Assembly: GCF_001563265.1 (NCBI RefSeq) | Contig: NZ_CP005083.1 | Coordinates: 4,185,858-4,249,857 of the forward strand | Direction of reading: 5' to 3' | DNA length: 64,000 nt | Source: Sphingobium sp. TKS | GTDB taxonomy: Bacteria > Pseudomonadota > Alphaproteobacteria > Sphingomonadales > Sphingomonadaceae | Shown: positions 36,001 through 42,382 of the stretch, piece after piece | Layout of the letters: each line of letters opens with the position of its first letter | How positions within the stretch are numbered: position 1 is the first letter of the stretch | The notes under the pieces: model-generated | Databases searched by the model: none | What the model saw: the letters and a program-made list of their open reading frames with translations, nothing else | What the model was told of the DNA's origin: nothing | Translations under genes and position numbers: made by a program

Positions 36001-36777
36001 GGCAATGACAGCTATATCATCGACAGCTGGTCCGACGACGGCAACAGCGCCAATGACGACATGATCTTCGAACTGGCGGGCGAAGGCACCGATCAGGTCA
36101 ACGCCTCCGTCAGCTACAAGCTGGCGGCCGAGATCGAGAAGCTGGTGCTGACCGGCGCCGACAATATCGACGGCATCGGCAATGAGCTGGCCAACAGCAT
36201 CACCGGCAATGGCGGCCATAACGGCCTTTGGGGCGGCCTGGGCAACGACACCATGCTGGGCAATGGCGGCGACGACCGGCTGTATGGCGAGGATGGGCAG
36301 GACAGCCTGGACGGCGGATCAGGCAACGACCTGCTGGACGGCGGCGCAGCAGGCGACACGCTGAAGGGCGGCGCGGGCAGCGACATGCTGATCGGCGGCG
36401 CGGGCAAAGATACGCTCACCGGCGGGACCGAGGCGGATATGTTCATCTTCAACCGCGGCGACACGACGCTCAACAGCGCGAGCTATGACCGCATCACCGA
36501 CTTCAGAGCCAGCGAGGGCGACCGCATCGACCTCGATTTCCTGAACGGCAGCCTGCCCGCCGCCGACTATGCCGAAAGAACGATCCTCACCAATAATTTC
36601 AGCGATGCGCTGGCGGCCGCCAACCCGACCGCCGGGGTCAATCATGTGACCTTCGTCGCGGGGACGACCGACGGCTGGATCTTCTACGACGCCAATGGCG
36701 ACGGGGCGTTCGAACAGAGCGTTCTGCTGGTCGGGGTCAACACATTGGCGGGGGTGGATTCGATCAGCTTCTTCTGA
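33040..36777 (+). CDS. Large RTX calcium-binding protein with cadherin-like repeats
   Basis: 1,245 residues, no Sec signal. Residues about 137-320 are RTX nonapeptides (e.g. GGAGNDILYGGRGSD, LYGGAGNDELYGG). Four cadherin-like repeats cover about 373-800, each beginning near ITSNGGGASAA or a variant and containing DAALFxIDAxTGxL. A second RTX block spans about 800-1,134, and the C-terminus ends in a hydrophobic SISFF, as in type I secreted proteins. It is likely exported by a type I system and folded by Ca outside the cell; an adhesin or matrix role is inferred. No T1SS genes are in the window. The repeats are well conserved to each other, which suggests recent duplication. Confidence 0.9.
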   Translation: MANFFNVVGSQTIMAGSEKDQFFAFTRLANLDMVRPDAVLTQLVWNSAILTGSGTAYQLTATNIQISMDMLMGGSGTDVIYGSNLSDAIFYNNGVISGGFGSFDNIEQFWLGDGDDIIDLTAHGAGGIDYAKDVLIQAGLGNDVIIGGAGKDNLQGDGGNDIIFGWRGSDTVSGGAGDDLLYGDDLGFNGIAGDDNIDGGAGNDILYGGRGSDKMTGGDDDDILYGQAGGDNLSGGTGNDTLYGDDADTNSNDMLNGDAGNDALYGGAGNDELYGGTGDDLLHGGDGNDYMHGGAGNDTILAGAGNDVIDGSADIDTIVFSGNRIDYAFTLQTDGSFIAVDQRAGSPEGSKTIRNVEYFQFADMTSPSAALNAPPVITSNGGGASAALAIDENGTAVTIVTATDPDAGQTVGFSIVGGDDAALFAIDAVTGELRFIAPPNFESPADADGDNVYQLIVAANDGNGGVDTQTLSVTVRDVPDGFAPIITSNGGGASAAIAVNENAIAVTSVTATDADGPSISYAIIGGADAALFTIDAATGALVFKTAPDYESPADADHNNVYDLIVQASDGTNSDQQALAVTVANLNDNAPVLTSFGGAASAALSVAENSLLAATVQASDADGTALSYSISGGVDAALFTIDAATGALSFKTAPDYEAPDDGDGDRIYNVIVSASDGANSVAQTLAITVTNLNDNAPVITSNGGGASAAISMAENAGAVTVVAATDADGTMPGFAISGGADAALFAIDAVTGALSFINPPDYENRLDADGDGVYQVTVRATDGSHVDDQSLSIIITDVAEGGKTITGSSGNNLISPTTTVLAYQTTALNDTIYGLAGNDTIDGGAGADYMDGGAGNDIFTVDIFSDDGFAGNDDQVIELAGGGSDLVYASVSYRLAANVEKLTLTGAAAINGFGNELANSITGNDAANLLSGGLGADILYGMGGADMLDGGDDNDKLFGGDGNDALVGGLGDDYLDGGAGADSMTGGLGNDSYIIDSWSDDGNSANDDMIFELAGEGTDQVNASVSYKLAAEIEKLVLTGADNIDGIGNELANSITGNGGHNGLWGGLGNDTMLGNGGDDRLYGEDGQDSLDGGSGNDLLDGGAAGDTLKGGAGSDMLIGGAGKDTLTGGTEADMFIFNRGDTTLNSASYDRITDFRASEGDRIDLDFLNGSLPAADYAERTILTNNFSDALAAANPTAGVNHVTFVAGTTDGWIFYDANGDGAFEQSVLLVGVNTLAGVDSISFF

Positions 36778-36780
36778 CCG

Positions 36781-37281
36781 TCAGCCCAGATGGGCGAACT
36801 CGCCATAGCCGCCCTGGAAGAAGAGCAGCGGCTTGCCGGGCGTTTCCACCTCCAGCGCGATCACCCGGCCCAGCACGATATAATGGTCGCCCGCCTCATG
36901 CACGGCTTCGAGCTGGCAATCGATCCAGGCCACCACCCCGTCCAGGATCGGGGAGCCATTGGCCGAGACGCGATGCGTCACGCCTGCGAATTTGTCCTCC
37001 CCGCCCTTGACCGAAAATTGCTGGCAGAGCGGTTTCTGATCGCTGGCGAGGATGTTGACGCAGAATTTCCCCACTTTTTCGATCCGGGGCCAGCTCTGCG
37101 AATTTTTCGCTGGGAAAAAGGCCACAAGGGGCGGATCGAGCGAAACCGAGGTGAAGGAGCCGACTACCATGCCGGTCGGCGTCTGACTGTCCTCGACCGC
37201 CGTCACCACGCACACTCCGGTGGGATAATGGCCCAGCACGCGGCGGAAGGTGCCGCTGTCAAAAGTGCCCGCCTCGCTCAT
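36781..37281 (-). CDS. Flavin reductase-like FMN-binding split-barrel protein
   Basis: 166 residues from ATG 37281. The flavin-reductase core reads FRRVLGHYPTGVCVVTA, TGMVVGSFTSVSLDPPLVAFF, CVNILASDQKPLCQQFS, KFAGVTHRVSANGSPIL and VAWIDCQLEAVHEAGDHYIV. This group supplies reduced flavin to partner monooxygenases; some relatives bind F420 instead. It is divergent from cofE with 166 bases between, so co-regulation with F420 synthesis is possible. A longer in-frame TTG start (37,365) has no ribosome site. Its stop lies 4 bases from the convergent RTX gene stop. Confidence 0.85.
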   Translation of the reverse strand: MSEAGTFDSGTFRRVLGHYPTGVCVVTAVEDSQTPTGMVVGSFTSVSLDPPLVAFFPAKNSQSWPRIEKVGKFCVNILASDQKPLCQQFSVKGGEDKFAGVTHRVSANGSPILDGVVAWIDCQLEAVHEAGDHYIVLGRVIALEVETPGKPLLFFQGGYGEFAHLG

Positions 37282-37447
37282 GCGCGCGCGCCTTGAAGGG
37301 GAAAGGCATAGTCTCTGGTCTTCATCATTGTCCCTTTTCTCGACTTCGCGCGCTATGGCAAGCAAATCCCGCTGATAAGCTCATGAGTTTCCCTTTCCGG
37401 GAAATCGGGGTGCTACCTTAACAGGCCATTGCACGCTACAGCACGGC

Positions 37448-38206
37448 ATGATTGCGATTCATCCCCTGGGCGACATTCCTGAAATTCGAGCCGGCGACGA
37501 TCTGGCGGCGTTGCTGCGCGAGAGTCTGACAAGGGCGGGCCTGTGGCCGCTGAAGACCGGCGACGTGCTGGTCGTGACGCAAAAGATCCTGTCCAAGGCG
37601 GAAGGGAGGATGGTCGATCTGGCCACCATCGAGCCGGGGCAGGAAGCGCTGAAACTGGCCGCGACAACGCACAAGGATCCCCGGTTGGTCGAACTGGTGC
37701 TGCGCGAAAGCAGTACGGTGGTGCGGGCGGTGCCCCATGTGCTGATCACCCGTCATCGGCTGGGCCATGTGATGGCGAACAGCGGCATCGACCGGTCGAA
37801 TATCGGGCCGGGCGAGGAGGAGCGGGCGCTGCTGCTGCCGGTCGATCCGGACCGGTCGGCGCGCAGCCTGCTGAATGTGCTGGCGGGGTCTGAGGCGGCT
37901 GGGATCGGCATCGTCATTTCGGACAGTTTCGGGCGGCCCTGGCGCCATGGCGTGGTGGGCGTCGCGATCGGCGCGGCAGGATTGCCTGCGCTGGTGGACC
38001 GACGCGGTGAAGAGGATCGCGACGGGCGGCGGCTGGAGGTGACTCAGATCGCGCTGGCCGATCAGATCGCCACCGCCGCGACTCTGGTGACGGGCGAAGG
38101 CGCGGAAAGCGTGCCGGCGGCATTGCTGCGCGGTTTGGCTCTGCCCACCGGCGATGCAGGCGCGGGCGCACTGGTCCGCCCGCTGGAAGAGGATTTGTTC
38201 CGGTGA
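37448..38206 (+). CDS. cofE: Coenzyme F420-0:L-glutamate ligase (CofE)
   Basis: 252 residues, full length for a stand-alone CofE without the nitroreductase domain fused in actinobacterial FbiB. Features include GDVLVVTQKILSKAEGR, LVLRESSTVVRAVPHVLIT, HRLGHVMANSGIDRSNIG, LPVDPDRSAR, and VISDSFGRPWRHGVVGVAIG. It adds glutamates to F420-0 with GTP. It is the first gene of cofEDC; its stop overlaps the cofD GTG as GTGA. No good ribosome site is seen before ATG 37448. GC content matches the neighbours. Confidence 0.9.
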   Translation: MIAIHPLGDIPEIRAGDDLAALLRESLTRAGLWPLKTGDVLVVTQKILSKAEGRMVDLATIEPGQEALKLAATTHKDPRLVELVLRESSTVVRAVPHVLITRHRLGHVMANSGIDRSNIGPGEEERALLLPVDPDRSARSLLNVLAGSEAAGIGIVISDSFGRPWRHGVVGVAIGAAGLPALVDRRGEEDRDGRRLEVTQIALADQIATAATLVTGEGAESVPAALLRGLALPTGDAGAGALVRPLEEDLFR

Positions 38207-39138
38207 GCGGCCGTATTGTCGTCCTGACCGGAGGCGTGGGCGGCGCCAAGCTCGTGCTGGGGCTGATGCAGGTCTGCCCACCGCAGGACATCACCGCCAT
38301 CGTCAACACCGCGGACGATTTCCGGCATCTGGGCCTGGCGATCTCTCCCGATATCGACACGCTGCTCTACACCCTGTCGGGCAAGGCCAATGCCGCGCAG
38401 GGCTGGGGCAGGGAGGGCGAGACGTGGAGCTTCATGGACGCGCTCAAGTCGCTGGGCGGGGAAGACTGGTTCCTGCTGGGCGATGGCGACATGGCGCTGC
38501 ACGTGCTGCGATCGCATATGCTGGCGTCGGGCGAGACGTTGAGCCGGGTGACGGCGCATTTCGCGGCGGCCTGGAGCCTCAGCCTCAAGATACTGCCGAT
38601 GAGCGACGATTCCGTCGCCACTCATGTCTCGACCGACGCGGGCGATCTTCCATTCCAGCGCTATTTCGTCGAGCAGCGCTGTGCGCCTGCGGTTCAGGCG
38701 ATCCGCTTCGAGGGTGCGGAGCGCGCGCGCCCTGCCCCCGGCGTGATCGAGGCGATCAATGATCCCGAAACGCGCGCCATCCTGATCGCCCCGTCCAATC
38801 CCTGGCTGAGCGTCGACCCGATATTGGCGGTGCCGGGCATCAGCGAGGCGCTGGCGGCGGCGAGCGCGCCCGTCGTCGCCGTTTCCCCGATCGTCGGCGG
38901 ACAGGCGGTCAAGGGACCGACGGCCAAGCTGATGGGCGAGTTGGGGCTGGCCGTCACCAACCGGGCCATTGCCGCCCATTATGACGGAATCATCGACGGG
39001 TTGCTGGTTGACGTCCGCGACGGGGGCGAAGGCCTGGACATTCCCCATGCCATTACCGATACGCTGATGAAGACGCTGGACGACCGCGCCAAGGTGGCGC
39101 AGGCGGCGCTGGATCTGGCGGCGCGGATCGCCGGTTGA
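38203..39138 (+). CDS. cofD: 2-phospho-L-lactate transferase (CofD)
   Basis: 311 residues starting at a GTG that overlaps the cofE stop. The N-terminal IVVLTGGVGGAKLVLGLMQ and NTADDFRHLGLAISPDIDT carry the Fo/LPPG-binding signature. SDDSVATHVSTDAGDLPFQ and APSNPWLSVDPILAVPG are typical later motifs. KGPTAKLMGELG and GLLVDVRDG follow. It joins the activated lactate (or phosphoglycerate) moiety to Fo, giving F420-0. It is tightly spaced with cofE and cofC, an F420 operon. The Fo synthase gene (CofGH/FbiC) is not in the window. Confidence 0.92.
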   Translation: MSGRIVVLTGGVGGAKLVLGLMQVCPPQDITAIVNTADDFRHLGLAISPDIDTLLYTLSGKANAAQGWGREGETWSFMDALKSLGGEDWFLLGDGDMALHVLRSHMLASGETLSRVTAHFAAAWSLSLKILPMSDDSVATHVSTDAGDLPFQRYFVEQRCAPAVQAIRFEGAERARPAPGVIEAINDPETRAILIAPSNPWLSVDPILAVPGISEALAAASAPVVAVSPIVGGQAVKGPTAKLMGELGLAVTNRAIAAHYDGIIDGLLVDVRDGGEGLDIPHAITDTLMKTLDDRAKVAQAALDLAARIAG

Positions 39139-39143
39139 AGACG

Positions 39144-39722
39144 ATGAACTGCTGGATCGTCATTCCGGTCAAGGCGCCCGCCGCCTGCAAGACGCGGCTG
39201 ACGCCTGTGCTCGATGAAGCGGGGCGGCGCGATCTGGTGGCGGAGATGCTGCACCGGACGGTGGAAGCTGCGGCGGAGCTGGTCGGGATGGAGCGGCTGC
39301 GGCTGCTTGGGCCTTCGCGCCATGGATTGCCTGAGACGGTCGGCCTGCTCGATGATCCGGGCGGCGGCCTCAACCCCGCTCTCGCGAGCGCCCGCGATGC
39401 GGCGCTGGCCGCGGGCGTCGAACGGCTGCTGTTCCTCTCGGCCGATTTGCCGCTGGTGGAGGCTGAAGATGTCGCCGCGCTGCTGGATGTTTCCGGCATT
39501 GCGGCCGCGCCCGATCTCCACGGGCAAGGGACCAACGCATTGTCAATGCCGCTGCCCAAAGCGGCCGACTTCCGGTTCCATTATGGCGAAGGCAGCTTCG
39601 CGGCGCATCGGGCAGAAGCGGAACGGCTTGATCTGCCTTTCTCGGCAATCGTCCGGCAGGGTCTGGGTTTCGACATCGACCAGCCGGGCGATCTGGCTGA
39701 CTGGAAATGGCGTGCGACTTAG
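39144..39722 (+). CDS. cofC: 2-phospho-L-lactate guanylyltransferase (CofC)
   Basis: 192 residues from ATG 39144; a TTG 3 codons earlier is an alternative. It is a nucleotidyltransferase fold: WIVIPVKAPAACKTRLTPVL, DDPGGGLNPALASARDAA, LFLSADLPLVEAEDVAALL, and GQGTNALSMPLPKAADFRFHYGEGSFAAH (residues about 130-158). It makes the GDP-activated acid used by CofD. CofC decides whether 2-phospholactate or 3-phosphoglycerate enters the cofactor; which applies here cannot be told. A palindromic repeat follows 26 bases downstream. Confidence 0.87.
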   Translation: MNCWIVIPVKAPAACKTRLTPVLDEAGRRDLVAEMLHRTVEAAAELVGMERLRLLGPSRHGLPETVGLLDDPGGGLNPALASARDAALAAGVERLLFLSADLPLVEAEDVAALLDVSGIAAAPDLHGQGTNALSMPLPKAADFRFHYGEGSFAAHRAEAERLDLPFSAIVRQGLGFDIDQPGDLADWKWRAT

Positions 39723-39747
39723 GGTGGAAGGCGGACGCTTCCTGTTT

Positions 39748-39773
39748 GTCATTCCCGCGAAGGCGGGGATGAC
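39748..39773. repeat. Short palindromic repeat (REP-like), copy 2
   Basis: Arms GTCATTCCCGC and GCGGGGATGAC around GAAG, one T:G mismatch. Between the convergent ends of cofC and maeB, where it could serve as a bidirectional terminator. Same family as 47,806-47,835. Confidence 0.75.
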
Positions 39774-39837
39774 GAACTTCGAAAATGTCCGGAAATGGCC
39801 ACCTCCGGCCAAAGCCGCACAGCCTGACGCACGCGCG

Positions 39838-42099
39838 TCAGACCGCGACGCCCGCCGAAGCCAGCACCGCCAGCGTCAGCAATTCCGACGCATTGGATGC
39901 CATGGTGGCGATCTGCACCGACTTGTCCATGCCGACGAGCATCGGCCCGATCATCGTCGCGCCACCCACTTCGCGCAGCAGCTTGGCCGAGATATTGGCC
40001 GACTGCAGCCCCGGCATCACCAGCACATTGGCCGGGCCGGACAGGCGGCTGAAGGGATAATTCTTCATCACCGTCGGGTTGAGTGCCGCATCGACGGTCA
40101 TTTCGCCTTCATATTCGAAATCGACGTCGCGTTCGTCCAGCACCTTCACCGCGTCGCGCACATTTTCGAGAAAGCCGCCCGGGGGATTGCCGAAGTTGGA
40201 ATAGGACAGGAAGGCGACGCGCGGGTCATGGCCCATGCGGCGGGCGACCGCCACAGTCCCCTCTGCAATATCCGCCAGTTCATGCGCCGAGGGACGCTCA
40301 TTGACCGTGGTGTCGGCCAGGAACACCGTCTTGTCCTTGGTCACCAGCACATGGATGCCGAAAGGAGTGCGGCCCGCCGCCGGGTCCATCACCCGCTTCA
40401 CCTCGCGCAGGGTCTGGGCGAAGGGCCGGGTCATGCCCGTGATCATCGCATCGGCATGACCCATCGTCACCAGCAGCGATCCGAAGATGTTGCGGTCGCG
40501 ATTGACCATCCGCTCGCAATCGCGGCGCAGATAGCCGCGGCGCTGCAACCGCTTGTAGAGCGTGTCGACCATTTCCGGCACCAGCGGCGAGTTGACGCTG
40601 TTGTGCAGTTCGAAGCTCTCCGGATCCTGCACGCCCAGTTCCTTGAGCTTGTCATAGACATGGGCGCGGCCCACCAGCACGGGAATGCCATAGCCAAGGG
40701 TACGGAACTGGATCGCGGCGCGCAGCACCACTTCCTCTTCCGCTTCGGCGAAGACGACGCGCTTCGGGTTCGCCTTGGCCACCTCATAGGCGGTGGTGAG
40801 GACCGAGGTGGTCGGGTTGAGCCGGGCTTTGAGCGACTGGCGATAGGCGGCCATGTCCGCGATCGGCTTTTGCGCGACGCCGGTTTCCATCGCCGCCTGC
40901 GCCACGGCGGAGGGCACGACTTCCATCAGGCGCGGGTCGAAGGGCGCGGGGATGATGTAATCCGGCCCGAAGCTGTGCGAGCGGCCATAGGCCTTGGCCA
41001 CTTCCTCCGGCACCTGCTCGCGCGCGAGGTTAGCGATCGCCTTGGCGGCGGCGAGCTTCATCGGCTCGTTGATCCCGGTCGCCCGCACGTCGAGCGCGCC
41101 GCGGAAGATGAAGGGGAAACCCAAGACATTGTTGACCTGGTTGGGATAGTCCGACCGGCCGGTGGCGACGATGGCGTCGGGGCGCACCGCATGCGCTTCG
41201 GGCGGCGAGATTTCCGGGTCGGGATTGGCCATGGCGAAGATGATCGGCTTGTCGGCCATCGACTTCACCATGTCCTGGCTCATGGCGCCCGCGACGGACA
41301 GACCCAGGAACACATCGGCGCCCTTCACCGCTTCGGCCAAAGTGCGGGCGTCGGTCTTCACCGCATGGGCCGACTTCCACTGGTTCATGCCCTCGGTGCG
41401 ACCCTGGTAGATCACGCCCTTGCTGTCGCACATGGTGACATTGCCGTGCGGCACGCCCAGCGCCTTGATCAGTTCGGTGCAGGAAATCGACGCCGCGCCC
41501 GCGCCGTTCACCACCACCTTCATGTCCTTCATCTCGCGGCCGGTCAGCATCGCCGCGTTGATGACGCCCGCCGCCGCGATGATCGCGGTGCCGTGCTGGT
41601 CGTCATGGAAGACCGGAATGTTCATCCGCTCTTTCAGCGTCTGTTCGATGATGAAGCATTCGGGCGCCTTGATATCCTCAAGGTTGATGCCGCCGAAGGT
41701 CGGCTCCATCAGCTCGACCGCGTCGATGAACTTGTCGACATCCTCGGTCTTGAGCTCGATGTCGATGCTGTCGACGTCGGCGAAGCGCTTGAACAGCACC
41801 GCCTTGCCCTCCATCACCGGCTTGGATGCCAACGCACCCAGATTGCCCATGCCAAGGATCGCCGTGCCGTTGGTGATTACCGCGACCAGATTGCCCTTTG
41901 CGGTATAGTCATAGGCGGTCGCCGGGTCATCCGCGATGGCGCGCACCGGCACCGCGACGCCGGGCGAATAGGCGAGGCTGAGGTCGCGCTGGGTCGCCAT
42001 CGGCTTCGACGCGATGATCTCGATCTTGCCGGGGCGTCCCGTCGAGTGGAAGAACAGCGCCTCGCGCTCGGAAAATTCCACATTCGACTTATCGGTCAT
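39838..42099 (-). CDS. maeB: NADP-dependent malic enzyme with phosphotransacetylase-like domain
   Basis: 753 residues from ATG 42099. The N-terminal malic domain has LSLAYSPGVAVPVRAI, VAVITNGTAILGMGNLGAL, and FHDDQHGTAIIAAAGV. The NAD-binding part has VVNGAGAASISCTELI. From about residue 430 a phosphotransacetylase-like domain begins (VFAEAEEEVVLRAA, LVTMGHADAMITGMTR). It turns malate into pyruvate and CO2 with NADP. The PTA domain is thought to be regulatory and not catalytic in this family. A GTG four codons upstream lacks proper spacing to AAGGGG. It is divergent from mutS, with a structured repeat between. Confidence 0.93.
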   Translation of the reverse strand: MTDKSNVEFSEREALFFHSTGRPGKIEIIASKPMATQRDLSLAYSPGVAVPVRAIADDPATAYDYTAKGNLVAVITNGTAILGMGNLGALASKPVMEGKAVLFKRFADVDSIDIELKTEDVDKFIDAVELMEPTFGGINLEDIKAPECFIIEQTLKERMNIPVFHDDQHGTAIIAAAGVINAAMLTGREMKDMKVVVNGAGAASISCTELIKALGVPHGNVTMCDSKGVIYQGRTEGMNQWKSAHAVKTDARTLAEAVKGADVFLGLSVAGAMSQDMVKSMADKPIIFAMANPDPEISPPEAHAVRPDAIVATGRSDYPNQVNNVLGFPFIFRGALDVRATGINEPMKLAAAKAIANLAREQVPEEVAKAYGRSHSFGPDYIIPAPFDPRLMEVVPSAVAQAAMETGVAQKPIADMAAYRQSLKARLNPTTSVLTTAYEVAKANPKRVVFAEAEEEVVLRAAIQFRTLGYGIPVLVGRAHVYDKLKELGVQDPESFELHNSVNSPLVPEMVDTLYKRLQRRGYLRRDCERMVNRDRNIFGSLLVTMGHADAMITGMTRPFAQTLREVKRVMDPAAGRTPFGIHVLVTKDKTVFLADTTVNERPSAHELADIAEGTVAVARRMGHDPRVAFLSYSNFGNPPGGFLENVRDAVKVLDERDVDFEYEGEMTVDAALNPTVMKNYPFSRLSGPANVLVMPGLQSANISAKLLREVGGATMIGPMLVGMDKSVQIATMASNASELLTLAVLASAGVAV

Positions 42100-42140
42100 G
42101 GCTGCACCCACCCCTTGTTTGAAACAATAAGCTCGCCCTT

Positions 42141-42282
42141 AGGGCGGTCCGACATTCAGTTCAGGCGAAGCCGAAAAGGGTGATTTTCGAGCATCGGAGC
42201 GCAGCGTACTCAAGTACGTGAGCACCGAAGCGCAGGAAATCGCGCTTTGCAGGCCCGCATGGGCTGAATGTCGGACCGCCCT
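42141..42282. repeat. Long structured palindromic element, copy A
   Basis: Perfect 19-bp outer arms (42,141-42,159 and 42,264-42,282). Inside, TTTCGAGCATCGGAGCGCAG precedes a small hairpin CGTAC-TCAA-GTACG (42,205-42,218). TGAGCACCGAAGCGCAG follows it, and AAAG/CTTT arms flank the core. The core is nearly the same as in copy B (50,254-50,393), but the outer and inner stems differ in sequence and still pair. It lies between the divergent starts of maeB and mutS. Its orientation and function are unknown; structured RNA, REP-like element or mobile palindrome are all possible. Confidence 0.8.
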
Positions 42283-42382
42283 AGCGGCAAGAATATCTTG
42301 TGGGCAAGTGCGAGAAGCGCAATTTTCCCGCTGTTTCTTGCAGCACTGGCATGACGCCGGGCTTCACGCTATCCGCTGTGCC

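Noticed and set aside
39214..42183. Very long open frame (about 990 codons) antisense to cofC/maeB
   Set aside because: High-GC genes leave long open antisense frames. The peptide is Arg/His-rich with no family motif, while maeB on the other strand is unmistakable.
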